A stretch of 64,000 nt of DNA from assembly GCF_001482365.1 (NCBI RefSeq), contig NZ_CP013254.1:1116001-1180000 (forward strand). The letters are read 5' to 3'. Both the position numbers and the translations under genes were made by a program. Of the stretch, positions 16,089-24,628 are shown one piece after another (positions within the stretch are counted from its first letter, which is position 1; each line of letters starts with the position of its first letter). Below the pieces are notes generated by a model that ran no database searches, was not told where the DNA came from, and saw only the letters and a program-made list of their open reading frames with translations. The stretch is from Kocuria flava. GTDB taxonomy: Bacteria > Actinomycetota > Actinomycetes > Actinomycetales > Micrococcaceae.

Positions 16089-17266
16089 CCTACGCCCTCG
16101 TCATCCCCGTCTTCCTGGCCCTCGCGCTCGTGCCCGCCGTGCTGCTCGTGCGCGCCCCGTCCCCCGCCCCGCCCCGGGGGCGCGCCGCGGCGGTGCTCGG
16201 GCTCTCCTTCGCCGTGCTCGCGGCGCTCACGGTCGTCTTCGACAACCTCATGATCGCCGCCGGGTTCTTCGACTACGGCGACGGGCACATCACCGGGCTG
16301 CGGATCGGGCTCGTGCCCGTCGAGGACCTCGCCTACCCGCTGGCCGGGCTGCTGCTGCTGCCGGCGCTGTGGTGGGGGCTGGGGGAGCGCGGCCGGGTCG
16401 CCTCGACCGTGCGCACCCTCGTGGCGACCTCCCGGCCCGTGTCCTGGGTCAACACCGCCTACCCGTTCGCGGCCGCCTACGTCATGACCACCGGCCGGGT
16501 CGACCTCGACCTCGTCGTGGGGACCCTGTTCTTCCTGTTCCCCTACAACCTCGCGATGTACGGGGTCAACGACGTCTTCGACTACGAGTCCGACCTGCGC
16601 AACCCCCGCAAGGGCGGGGTCGAGGGCGCGCTCGTGGACCGCTCGGAGCACCGGACGGTCCTGACCGGGTCGGTGCTGGTCGCGCTGCCGTTCCTGGCCT
16701 ACCTGTTCGCGGCCGGCGGGCCGGCCGCGGCCCTCGTGCTCCTCGTGAGCCTCTTCGCGGTGGTGGCCTACAGCCTGAAGGGGCTGCGGTTCAAGGAGGT
16801 GCCGTTCCTCGACTCGGCCACCTCCGCCACCCACTTCGTCTCCCCGGCCGTCCACGGCCTCGTGCTCGCCGGGGCCGGGTGGTCCACGGGCACCGTGGCG
16901 CTGTGCGCCGCGTTCTTCCTGTGGTCGATGGCCTCCCAGGCCTTCGGCGCGGTGCAGGACGTGCAGGCCGACCGGGAGGGCGGGCTCGCCTCGATCGCCA
17001 CGGTCCTCGGGGCGCGCCCGACCGTGCTCGCGGCCGGGGCCTTCTACCTCGTGGCCGGCCTGCTGCTGCTGCTCGTCCCGTGGCCCGGGCCCCTCGCGGC
17101 GCTGCTCGTGCTGCCGTACCTCGCCAACCTCGTGCCGTTCCGCTCGATCACCGACGCGGACTGCGAGCGCGCCAACCGCGGCTGGCGGCGGTTCCTGTGG
17201 CTGAACTACCTCACGGGCTTCCTGGTGACCATGCTGCTGATCTGGGCGTGGTCGCTCGGGCGCTGA
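16085..17266 (+). CDS. Fusion of second C50 cyclase subunit (CrtYf/CrtYh type) with lycopene elongase (CrtEb type)
   Basis: A 393-residue membrane protein in one open frame. The first ~100 residues match the partner cyclase subunit (FDNLMIAAGFFDYG, RIGLVPVEDLAYPLAGLLLLP). From about residue 110 it is a UbiA-type prenyltransferase: VNTAYPFAAAYVMTTG, the Asp motif GVNDVFDYESDLRNPRKGG and the second motif VQDVQADREGGLAS. The elongase adds dimethylallyl units to lycopene ends, turning C40 into C50; the cyclase part then closes rings. A comparable cyclase-elongase fusion is, as I recall, known from Dietzia (lbtBC). No ribosome site fits a separate elongase start. Last gene of the operon, followed by a strong hairpin. 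Confidence 0.85.
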   Translation: MTYALVIPVFLALALVPAVLLVRAPSPAPPRGRAAAVLGLSFAVLAALTVVFDNLMIAAGFFDYGDGHITGLRIGLVPVEDLAYPLAGLLLLPALWWGLGERGRVASTVRTLVATSRPVSWVNTAYPFAAAYVMTTGRVDLDLVVGTLFFLFPYNLAMYGVNDVFDYESDLRNPRKGGVEGALVDRSEHRTVLTGSVLVALPFLAYLFAAGGPAAALVLLVSLFAVVAYSLKGLRFKEVPFLDSATSATHFVSPAVHGLVLAGAGWSTGTVALCAAFFLWSMASQAFGAVQDVQADREGGLASIATVLGARPTVLAAGAFYLVAGLLLLLVPWPGPLAALLVLPYLANLVPFRSITDADCERANRGWRRFLWLNYLTGFLVTMLLIWAWSLGR

Positions 17267-17311
17267 GCCGCGGCCGGCGGGACCGGACCGCACGGTCCGG
17301 GGCGTGGGACG

Positions 17312-17349
17312 GGAACGGGGCCCGGGGCGTGCGCCCCGGGCCCCGTTCC
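17312..17349. terminator. Long perfect hairpin ending the carotenoid operon
   Basis: Eighteen bases (17312-17329) are exactly complementary to 17332-17349, leaving a minimal loop. It sits between the convergent carotenoid and bkd operons and can serve both. A smaller inverted repeat (CCGGACC/GGTCCGG, 17283-17300) precedes it. Confidence 0.75.
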
Positions 17350-17361
17350 ACGCCGGGACCG

Positions 17362-18843
17362 TCAGAGGTCGGCGAGCACCGAGACCGGGTTCTCCACGGC
17401 GTCGGCGACCATCCGCAGGAACCCGCCGGCCGCCCCGCCGTCGCACACGCGGTGGTCGAAGGCCAGGGAGAGCTGGGTGAGCTTGCGGACGGCCAGCTGC
17501 CCGTCGACGACCCACGGGCGGTCGATGATCCGCCCGACCCCGAGGATCGCGACCTCCGGGTGGTTGATGATCGCCGCGGCGCCGTCGGTGCCGAAGACCC
17601 CGTAGTTGTTGAGCGTGAACGTGGAGCCGGACAGCTCGGCGGGGGAGGCCTTCCCGGCCCGCGCCAGCGCGGTGAGCCGCTTGAGCTCGGCGTCCAGGCC
17701 CCGGGCCGAGAGGGTGTGGGCGTCGCGGATGCTGGGGACCACGAGCCCCCGGTCGGTCTGGGCGGCGAAGCCGAGGTTCACGCCGTCGAAGCGGACGATC
17801 TCCTGGCTGCCGTCCTCGCGCGTCTCCAGCCGCGTGGCGAGCTCCGGGTGGCGGGCCAGCCCGGCGAGCACGAACCGCGCGATCAGCGCCATGAGCCCCG
17901 GGGCCCGCTCGGGGTCCTGCGCCTTGAGCTCGGCGCGCAGCTCGAGCAGCCGGGTGGCGTCGACGTCGACCCACACGGTCGCCTCGGGGATCTCGGCGCG
18001 CGAGCGGGTCATGGCCTGGGCGATGACCCTGCGGACCCCGCTCACCGGCACGCGCCCGGCCACGCGCAGGCCCGTGCGCGCGTCCACGGCCGGGTCCTCG
18101 GGCGCCGGGACGGCCGGCGACGCCGCCGCGGCGTCCCCCGCCGGCGCGCCGGCCGGTGCCGCTGCGCCGTCCGGTGCCGCCGGCGCGGCGGCCGCCTCGA
18201 CGTCGCGGCGCAGGATCAGGCCGCCGGGCCCGGAGCCGCGCACGGTGGCGATGTCCAGGCCCCGGTCCTTCGCGAGCTTGCGCACGATCGGGGAGACGAC
18301 GGTGGGCGCCAGGCGCGGCGCGGAGGCCATGGCGTCGTGGGCGGCGGCGGTGGCCGCGGACGTGACCGTCGCCGAGACGGGGGCGGCCGTGACGGCCGGG
18401 GCCGCGGAGCGCTTCGGCCGCCGCCGGCGCCCGCCCGAGGCGCCCCCGGGGGTGCCGTAGCCGATCAGGACGCTGCCGGAGCCCCCGTCGTCGTCGCCCG
18501 GGGAGGTCCCCGCGGCCGGGTCCGCCCCGGCGCGCTCCTCCTCGCGGTAGCTCTGCCCGCCCTTGGGGCCCCCGCCCTCGGGGGCGGGGGTGCCGGCGCG
18601 GTCGCCGGTGTCCACGGAGATCAGCGGCGCCCCCACGTCGAGGGTCTGCCCGGCGTCCCCGTGCAGCCGGTGCACCGTCCCGGCGAACGGGCAGGGCACC
18701 TCCACGGCGGACTTGGCGGTCTCCACCTCGGCGATCGGCTGGTCCACGGCCACGGTGTCGCCGACGCTCACCAGCCAGGTGACGAGCTCCGCCTCGGTCA
18801 GTCCCTCGCCGAGGTCCGGCAGGGTGAACGTCCTCACGGTCAT
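17362..18843 (-). CDS. Branched-chain 2-oxo acid dehydrogenase E2 (dihydrolipoamide acyltransferase)
   Basis: A 493-residue E2 core protein. One lipoyl domain lies at the N terminus, with the lipoylated lysine in EVETAKSAVEVP (about residue 42). A long Ala/Pro/Gly linker follows, then the E1/E3-binding domain (SPIVRKLAKDRGLDIATVRGSGPGG), a second flexible linker, and the catalytic domain ending in LSLAFDHRVCDGG with the active-site His-Asp. It transfers acyl groups to CoA for branched-chain amino acid breakdown and for making branched fatty acid primers. The ATG has GGAGGA just upstream and starts 2 bases after the E1beta stop. No E3 gene is in the cluster. Confidence 0.9.
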   Translation of the reverse strand: MTVRTFTLPDLGEGLTEAELVTWLVSVGDTVAVDQPIAEVETAKSAVEVPCPFAGTVHRLHGDAGQTLDVGAPLISVDTGDRAGTPAPEGGGPKGGQSYREEERAGADPAAGTSPGDDDGGSGSVLIGYGTPGGASGGRRRRPKRSAAPAVTAAPVSATVTSAATAAAHDAMASAPRLAPTVVSPIVRKLAKDRGLDIATVRGSGPGGLILRRDVEAAAAPAAPDGAAAPAGAPAGDAAAASPAVPAPEDPAVDARTGLRVAGRVPVSGVRRVIAQAMTRSRAEIPEATVWVDVDATRLLELRAELKAQDPERAPGLMALIARFVLAGLARHPELATRLETREDGSQEIVRFDGVNLGFAAQTDRGLVVPSIRDAHTLSARGLDAELKRLTALARAGKASPAELSGSTFTLNNYGVFGTDGAAAIINHPEVAILGVGRIIDRPWVVDGQLAVRKLTQLSLAFDHRVCDGGAAGGFLRMVADAVENPVSVLADL

Positions 18844-18845
18844 GG

Positions 18846-19895
18846 TCAGTCCTCCCACTGCAGGTCGTCCACGGCGTCGAGGATGCGGTCGACGCTGGGC
18901 AGGTAGTGCTCCTCGAGCTTGGGAGCGGGATAGGGGATGTCGAAGCCGGTGACCCGGCGCACCGGGGCGGCCAGGGAGTGGAAGCAGCGCTCCTGCACGC
19001 GGGCGACGATCTCGGCCGCCACGGACGCGAAGCCCGGGGCCTCGGCCACGACCACCACGCGCCCGGTCCGGCGCACCGAGGCCCCGACGGTCTCGTCGTC
19101 GAAGGGCACGATGCTGCGCAGGTCCACGACCTCGAGCGAGCGGCCCTCGGCCTGCGCCGTGCCCGCGGCCGCGAGGGCCGTGGGCACGGAGGGCCCGTAG
19201 GTGAGGATCGTCGCGTCCGTACCCGGTCGGGCCACGACCGCCCGGCCCTCGCGCGGCTCGGGCGCCCGGTCCTCGTAGCGCTCCCGCAGCTCGGCCAGGT
19301 CGACCGGGGCCTTGGACCAGTAGAGCTTCTTGGGCTCGAAGAACACCACGGGGTCGTCGGAGTCGATCGCCTCGCGCAGCATGAGGTAGGCGTCCTCGAC
19401 GGTGGCGGGGGTGAAGACCTTCAGCCCCGGGGTGTGGGCGTAGTAGGCCTCGGAGGAGTCGCAGTGGTGCTCCACGCCGCCGATCCCGCCGGCGTAGGGG
19501 ATGCGGATGACGATCGGCAGGGTCACGGCGCCGCGGGTGCGGTTGTGCATCTTCGCGATGTGCGAGGCGACCTGCTCGAAGGCGGGGTAGGCGAAGGCGT
19601 CGAACTGCATCTCGATCACCGGGCGCATCCGGTTCATCGCCATGCCCACGGCCATGCCCGCGATCCCGGACTCGGCCAGCGGGGTGTCGAAGCAGCGGGT
19701 GCGCCCGAAGCGCTGCGTCAACCCGTCGGTGATGCGGAAGACCCCGCCCAGGGTGCCGACGTCCTCGCCGAAGACGACGACGGCGTCGTCGGCGGACAGC
19801 GCGTCGGCCAGGGCGGTGTTCAGCGCCTGGGCGAAGGTCACCGGCCTGCGGGCCGGGGCCTCGGCCGCGGGGGCGGGGGCCTGGAGGGTGCTCAC
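18846..19895 (-). CDS. 2-oxo acid dehydrogenase E1 component, beta subunit
   Basis: A 349-residue transketolase-like protein. Features are VVFGEDVGTLGGVFRITDGL, TPLAESGIAGMAVGMA, and IPYAGGIGGVEHHCDSSEAYYAHTPGLKV, which match BkdA2/PdhB-type beta subunits with the PYR-domain glutamate and the conserved YYAHTPGLKV loop. It forms the E1 heterotetramer with the alpha subunit encoded just upstream. Its GTG overlaps the alpha-subunit stop (GTGA), ensuring equal translation. Confidence 0.9.
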   Translation of the reverse strand: MSTLQAPAPAAEAPARRPVTFAQALNTALADALSADDAVVVFGEDVGTLGGVFRITDGLTQRFGRTRCFDTPLAESGIAGMAVGMAMNRMRPVIEMQFDAFAYPAFEQVASHIAKMHNRTRGAVTLPIVIRIPYAGGIGGVEHHCDSSEAYYAHTPGLKVFTPATVEDAYLMLREAIDSDDPVVFFEPKKLYWSKAPVDLAELRERYEDRAPEPREGRAVVARPGTDATILTYGPSVPTALAAAGTAQAEGRSLEVVDLRSIVPFDDETVGASVRRTGRVVVVAEAPGFASVAAEIVARVQERCFHSLAAPVRRVTGFDIPYPAPKLEEHYLPSVDRILDAVDDLQWED

Positions 19896-21085
19896 TTCTC
19901 GGTCTCCTCTCGGGCGAGCTCGTCCGCCAGGAAGCGCTCCTGCTCGGCGAGCTGCGGGGTCTGCTCCGCGTAGACGTGCCGGAACAGCTCCAGCGGGTCG
20001 ATCCGCGGCTCGGCGTTCATGCCCTCGCGCAGGGCCGCGGCGACGTCCTCGGCGCGGGCGGCGATGCGCTGCTCCCCGGCGTCGTCGAGCAGCCCCTCCC
20101 CGCGCAGGTAGGCGCGCATCCGGGTCACCGGGTCCTTGGCGATCCACTCCTGGACCTCGGCGTCGTCGCGGTAGCGCGTCGCGTCGTCGGCGTTGGTGTG
20201 GGCCTGCATGCGGTAGGTGTGGGCCTCCACGAGCAGCGGCTCGGACTCCGAGCGGGCGAGGTCCACGGCGCGGCCCAGGGTCGCGAGCACGGCCACGAGG
20301 TCGTTGCCGTCCACGCGCTCGCCGGCCATCCCGTAGCCCACCGCCTTGTGCGCGAGCGTCGGGGCGGCCGACTGCTGGGACAGCGGCACGGAGATCGCGT
20401 AGCCGTTGTTCTGCACGAAGAACACGACCGGCAGCTTGAACACGGCCGCGAAGTTCAGCGCCTCGTGGAAGTCGCCCTCGCTCGTGGCGCCGTCGCCGCA
20501 CATGGCCAGGACCACGGTGTCCTCGCCCCGCAGCTTCGCGGCGTGGGCGACCCCGACCGCGTGCAGCAACTGGGTGGTCAGCGGCGTGGACTGGATGCTC
20601 ACGCGGTGCTCGTGCGGGTCGTAGCCGCCGTGCCACTCGCCCCGGAAGATCGCCATGACCTCCATGGGGTCCACGCCCTTGGTCATCACGGCGACGGTGT
20701 CCCGGTAGGTCGGGAAGAGCCAGTCGCGCTCCTCGAGGCACAGCGCGGCCGCGACCTGGCAGGCCTCCTGGCCGTGGCTGGAGGGGTAGACCGCCATCCG
20801 GCCCTGGCGCACGAGGGCGGAGTTCTGGTCGTTGACCCGGCGCCCCACCACGAGCTTCTCGTAGGCGTCGAGGAGCACGTCCTCGGGCGGTAGCGGGTAC
20901 TCGTGGCCCGGCTCGGTGCCCTGCTCCTCGGGGGGCCGCAGGCGGCCGGAGGGGTCCACCAGGCGGATCTCGCCCCGGGCGGGGAGCATGTACTGCTCCG
21001 GGGTGATGCCGAAGCTCCGGGAGGCGCGCAGGATCGGGTCCTCGGCCCCGCCGAGCGGCTCGGCGTTCTCGACGGTCTGGCTCAT
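19892..21085 (-). CDS. 2-oxo acid dehydrogenase E1 component, alpha subunit
   Basis: A 397-residue TPP-binding protein with the motif CGDGATSEGDFHEALNFAAV followed by VFFVQNNGYAIS (GDG...NN). The conserved phosphorylation-loop-like HTYRMQAHTNADDATRYR is also visible. With E1beta and E2 it forms a branched-chain 2-oxo acid dehydrogenase; pyruvate or acetoin complexes have a similar layout, but the divergent Lrp-type gene favours bkd. The ATG at 21085 is preceded by GAGGGGG. First gene of the operon, transcribed away from the Lrp gene. Confidence 0.88.
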   Translation of the reverse strand: MSQTVENAEPLGGAEDPILRASRSFGITPEQYMLPARGEIRLVDPSGRLRPPEEQGTEPGHEYPLPPEDVLLDAYEKLVVGRRVNDQNSALVRQGRMAVYPSSHGQEACQVAAALCLEERDWLFPTYRDTVAVMTKGVDPMEVMAIFRGEWHGGYDPHEHRVSIQSTPLTTQLLHAVGVAHAAKLRGEDTVVLAMCGDGATSEGDFHEALNFAAVFKLPVVFFVQNNGYAISVPLSQQSAAPTLAHKAVGYGMAGERVDGNDLVAVLATLGRAVDLARSESEPLLVEAHTYRMQAHTNADDATRYRDDAEVQEWIAKDPVTRMRAYLRGEGLLDDAGEQRIAARAEDVAAALREGMNAEPRIDPLELFRHVYAEQTPQLAEQERFLADELAREETEK

Positions 21086-21337
21086 GGGTTCCCCCTCGGT
21101 CGGTCCCGGGCACCGTGGCGCGGGAGGCGGGTGGGCGTGACGTGTTCCGTCCGCCAAGTATGCGGAGAAGCTCCGCTTCGTATCCACGCGGTCGGTATAT
21201 TGCAGAAGATCGGCACACCGGCGGTGTTCCGTCTGGACGAAATGTTCTACTGTGGCCTGGACCACAAGGATTCGTCCGGGGCCGCCGCCGCGGCCCCGGC
21301 GGCCGCCCTGCCGCCCCGCCCCGAAGGAGGCCCCGCC
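21086..21337. promoter_or_regulatory. Divergent bkd/Lrp control region
   Basis: This A-T-richer gap separates the leftward bkd operon from the rightward Lrp gene. A symmetric GGTATATT stretch at 21194-21201 could provide -10 boxes in both directions. GCGGAG-aag-CTCCGC (21162-21176) is a perfect 6-bp inverted repeat, inside a longer partly symmetric A-T-flanked stretch. Lrp-type proteins bind degenerate palindromes like these; the exact sites are a guess. Confidence 0.4.
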
Positions 21338-21790
21338 GTGCCCTCGACCCCCGTGCCCCTGGACGAGACCGACCGCAAGATCCTCGCCGAGCTCTCGCGG
21401 GACTCCCGCCAGTCGGTGACCGCGATCGCCGCCGCCGTCCACGTCTCCCGCGCCCACGCCTACGCCCGGATCAACCGGCTGCGGGAGGAGGGCGTGATCC
21501 TGCGCTACAGCACCGTGATCGACCCGGTGCGGGCGGGGCTGCAGGCCTCGGCCTACGTGACGCTCAAGCTCGAGCAGAACACCTGGCGGGAGCTGTGCGC
21601 GCAGCTGCAGGAGATCCCGGCGGTCCACCACATCGCCCTGGTGGGCGGGAACTTCGACGTCATGCTGCTGGTGCGGGCCGTGGACACCGTCCACCTGCGC
21701 CAGGTGATCTTCGAGCACGTCCAGCAGCTGCCCGGGGTCGTGGACACCCAGACGTTCCTGATCTTCGAGGACATCGACACCCGCGCCTGA
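21338..21790 (+). CDS. Lrp/AsnC-family regulator, BkdR-like
   Basis: A 150-residue protein. The N-terminal HTH reads LDETDRKILAELSRDSRQSVTAIAAAVHVSRAHAYARINRLREEGVI, followed by the RAM/ActIR ligand domain (ASAYVTLKL..., HHIALVGGNFDVMLLVRA). Lrp-type regulators next to bkd genes usually activate them in response to branched-chain amino acids. The GTG start has a perfect AAGGAGG 7 bases upstream. It is divergent from the bkd operon. Confidence 0.85.
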   Translation: MPSTPVPLDETDRKILAELSRDSRQSVTAIAAAVHVSRAHAYARINRLREEGVILRYSTVIDPVRAGLQASAYVTLKLEQNTWRELCAQLQEIPAVHHIALVGGNFDVMLLVRAVDTVHLRQVIFEHVQQLPGVVDTQTFLIFEDIDTRA

Positions 21791-21894
21791 GCCCGTCCTC
21801 CCGCGGTGCGTCCTGCGGGCGACGGGGCGACGTCACACGGCGTCACCTCCGTCATGTTGCGGTCGCTCCGGGTCGCGGCGGGGACGGGCCGGTA

Positions 21895-22028
21895 GGTTGG
21901 TGCCCGCTTCACGAGACGCGGCCGCCAAGCTCCGACTGGGCCGCGCACCAACCCCATGCTCATCGGGTGGTTCGGATGAGGAAGCGGCCCGCACCCCGGC
22001 GGTGGCTCCGCCGGTGACCGGTGCGGGC
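21895..22028 (+). ncRNA. Candidate SAM riboswitch (SAM-I/SAM-IV clan) with expression-platform hairpin
   Basis: Upstream of two sulfur amino acid genes. CCGCTTC (21904-21910) pairs with GAAGCGG (21981-21987) as a closing stem. Just inside is ACGAG, then GCGGCC (21918-21923) paired with GGCCGC (21939-21944) around CAAGCTCCGACT, and CTCATC (21959-21964) paired with GATGAG (21975-21980). This order and the CACGAG and CAAGC-CCG-CTGG-like segments resemble SAM-IV or SAM-I/IV aptamers of actinobacteria. GGTTGGTGC (21895-21903) can also pair with GCACCAACC (21945-21953), a possible alternative fold. A 9-bp stem (21987-21995 with 22020-22028) with an inner hairpin shares its first base with the closing stem and could be the expression platform. 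Confidence 0.6.
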
Positions 22029-22053
22029 AAGAGCGAGCGCGAGGAGCACCGCG

Positions 22054-23388
22054 ATGTCCGTCCCTGTGACCCACTACGACCTCTCGACCCGGCAGATCCA
22101 CGCCGGCGCCGACCACGACCCGGGCCAGCGCACCCTCACGGTGCCGATCTACCAGAGCGCCGCCTTCGAGTTCCCGGACTACGAGGCCGCCCGGCAGATG
22201 TTCGCCCAGACCCGCGCGGGCTTCACCTACACCCGCACCGGCAACCCCACGGTGGCCGTGCTCGAGCAGCGGATCAGCGACCTCGAGGGCGGGGCGGGCG
22301 CCGTGGCCACCGGCTCCGGGCAGTCCGCCGTGGCCGTGGCGCTGCTGGCCCTGCTCGGCCAGGGGGAGGACAGGCACCTGGTCGCCTCCGAGAAGCTCTA
22401 CGGCGGGACCGTGGACCTGCTCACCGACTCGCTGGCCGACCACGGCGTCGAGGTCGACTTCGTGGACCCCACCACTCCCGGCGCCTGGGCCGCGGCCGTG
22501 CGCCCCGACACCCGCGCCTTCCTGCTCGAGTCCATCGGCAACCCGCTGGCCACGCTGCCGGACCTGCCCGGCATCGCCGACGTCGCCCGGGCGGCCCGGG
22601 TGCCCGTCGTCGTCGACAACACCCTCGCCTCCCCGGCGCTGTACCGGCCGCTGGAGAAGGGCGCGGACATCGTGGTGCACTCGGCGACCAAGTTCCTCGG
22701 CGGGCACGGCAACGCCCTGGCCGGGGCGGTCGTGGACGGCGGCACCTTCGACTGGTCCGCCCAGCCGGCGAGATGGCCGCAGTTCACCCGCGCCCGCGAC
22801 CGCTGGGGCGGGCAGAGCCTGCTCGACCGGTGCGCCGGGGCCAGCCCCTACCTGCACCTGGTGCGCGCCAAGTACGTCCACGACCTCGGCACGACCCTCT
22901 CCCCGTTCAACGCCGCCCAGATCCTGCAGGGCACCGAGACGCTCGAGCTGCGCGTGGCCCGCCACACCGCCTCCGCGCTGACCGTGGCCGAGTTCCTCGC
23001 CGGGCACCCCGCCGTCGCCCGCGTCCACCACCCCGGCCTGCCCGGGGACCCCGGTGCGGGGATCGCCGCCCGGGACTTCCCGCGCGGCACCGGTTCCGTC
23101 TTCTCCTTCGACCTCGCCGCCCCCGACGACGCGGTGGGGCCGTTCATCGACTCCCTGCGGCTGTTCAAGCTGGTCGCCAACATCGGCGACACCCGCAGCC
23201 TCGTGGCCCACCCGGCCGCGATGACCCACTGCCGGCTCACCCCCGAGCAGCGCCGGGCCGGCGGGATCGCCGCGACCACGGTGCGGCTCTCGGTCGGCCT
23301 CGAGGCTCCCGAGGACCTCGTGGCCGACCTGCGCCAGGCCCTCGACGCCGTCCTCGACCGCACCCCCCGGAAGGAAGCCCTGCGATGA
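22054..23388 (+). CDS. metY: O-acetylhomoserine sulfhydrylase-like PLP enzyme
   Basis: A 444-residue Cys/Met-metabolism PLP enzyme. It has YTRTGNPTVAVLEQRISDLEGG, VVVDNTLASPALYRPLEKGADIVVHSATKF with the PLP lysine in SATKFLGGHGN, and a C-terminal NIGDTRSLVAHPAAMTH. The length and the GIAARDF...GSVFSF region fit O-acetyl-homoserine (thiol)-lyase (MetY), making homocysteine directly from sulfide. The riboswitch-like leader supports a methionine-pathway role. The start is ATG 22054 with GAGGAG 7 bases upstream; the stop overlaps the next ATG (ATGA). Confidence 0.82.
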   Translation: MSVPVTHYDLSTRQIHAGADHDPGQRTLTVPIYQSAAFEFPDYEAARQMFAQTRAGFTYTRTGNPTVAVLEQRISDLEGGAGAVATGSGQSAVAVALLALLGQGEDRHLVASEKLYGGTVDLLTDSLADHGVEVDFVDPTTPGAWAAAVRPDTRAFLLESIGNPLATLPDLPGIADVARAARVPVVVDNTLASPALYRPLEKGADIVVHSATKFLGGHGNALAGAVVDGGTFDWSAQPARWPQFTRARDRWGGQSLLDRCAGASPYLHLVRAKYVHDLGTTLSPFNAAQILQGTETLELRVARHTASALTVAEFLAGHPAVARVHHPGLPGDPGAGIAARDFPRGTGSVFSFDLAAPDDAVGPFIDSLRLFKLVANIGDTRSLVAHPAAMTHCRLTPEQRRAGGIAATTVRLSVGLEAPEDLVADLRQALDAVLDRTPRKEALR

Positions 23389-24587
23389 CCACCACCACCA
23401 CCGCGGGCCCCGCGCCCACCGGCGCCCGCGTTCAGGGGTTCACGACCACCGCCGTCCACGCCGGTCAGGCCCCCGACCCGCTCACCGGTGCCGTGATCCC
23501 GCCGGTCCACCAGACCTCCACGTTCGTCCAGGACGGGATCAACGTGCTGCGCGGCGGGCACGAGTACAGCCGCGGCTCCAACCCCACGCGCAGCGCCTTC
23601 GAGGCCCAGCTCGCGGCCCTCGAGCACGGTGAACGGGCGTTCGCCTTCGCGTCGGGGATCGCCGCGGAGGACGCCCTGCTGCGCGCCGTCCTGCGCCCCG
23701 GCGACCACGTGGTGCTCGGCGCCGACGGCTACGGCGGCACGAACCGGCTGATCACCAGGGTGCTCGCCCCGTGGCAGATCGCCTCCACCCCCGTGGACGG
23801 CACCGACCTCGACGCCGTGCGCGCCGCCGTCCGCCCGGGCACCACCAGGGTGCTGTGGCTCGAGACCCCGTCCAACCCGCTGCTCGGCATCGCCGACGTC
23901 GCCTCGTGGGCGGAGCTGGCCCACGAGGCCGGGGCGCTGCTGGTGGTCGACAACACCTTCGCCTCCCCGTACCTGCAGAACCCGCTGCTGCTCGGCGCGG
24001 ACGCCGTGGTGCACTCCACCACCAAGTACGTGGGCGGGCACTCCGACGTCCTCGGCGGCGCCGTCGTCGTCGGCGCGGCGCAGTGGCTCGGCGCCCCGCT
24101 GGCCGAGGCGGTCGGCTTCCAGCAGTTCGCGGCCGGGGCCGTGGCCGGCCCCCAGGACAGCTGGCTGGCGGCCCGCGGGCTGAAGACCCTGAGCCTGCGG
24201 ATGGAGCGGCACCAGCAGAACGCGCAGCGGATCGCCGAGTGGCTGCTCGGCCGGCCCGAGGTCGCCCAGGTCCTCTACCCGGGGCTGCCCGAGCACCCGG
24301 GACACGACCTCGCGGCCGCGCAGATGCGCGGGTTCGGCGGCATGGTCTCCTTCCGCCTGGCCGCGGGCGAGGCGGCGGCCCGCGCCGTGGCAGAGGGCAC
24401 GCGGCTGTACGCGCTGTCCGTGAGCCTGGGCGGGGTCGAGTCCCTGATCTGCTACCCCTCCGAGATGACCCACGCCACGGTCAGGGGCACCGCGCTGGCG
24501 GTCCCGGTGGACCTGGTGCGGCTGTCCGTGGGGATAGAGGACGTCGAGGACCAGCTCGAGGACCTCGAGCGGGCGCTCTCCGCCTGA
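23385..24587 (+). CDS. metB: Cystathionine gamma-synthase-like PLP enzyme
   Basis: A 400-residue Cys/Met-metabolism PLP enzyme with YSRGSNPTRSAFEAQLAALE, LVVDNTFASPYLQNPLLLGADAVVHSTTKY (PLP lysine in STTKYVGGHSDV) and SLGGVESLICYPSEMTHATV near the C terminus. The last motif is typical of cystathionine gamma-synthase, but gamma-lyases look very similar. With the upstream MetY-like enzyme it would provide the transsulfuration branch to homocysteine. The ATG overlaps the previous stop and follows AAGGAAG. Confidence 0.8.
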   Translation: MTTTTTAGPAPTGARVQGFTTTAVHAGQAPDPLTGAVIPPVHQTSTFVQDGINVLRGGHEYSRGSNPTRSAFEAQLAALEHGERAFAFASGIAAEDALLRAVLRPGDHVVLGADGYGGTNRLITRVLAPWQIASTPVDGTDLDAVRAAVRPGTTRVLWLETPSNPLLGIADVASWAELAHEAGALLVVDNTFASPYLQNPLLLGADAVVHSTTKYVGGHSDVLGGAVVVGAAQWLGAPLAEAVGFQQFAAGAVAGPQDSWLAARGLKTLSLRMERHQQNAQRIAEWLLGRPEVAQVLYPGLPEHPGHDLAAAQMRGFGGMVSFRLAAGEAAARAVAEGTRLYALSVSLGGVESLICYPSEMTHATVRGTALAVPVDLVRLSVGIEDVEDQLEDLERALSA

Positions 24588-24628
24588 CCGGGCCGGAACC
24601 GCCCGTCCGGCCGGCCGGTTCCGGCCGG

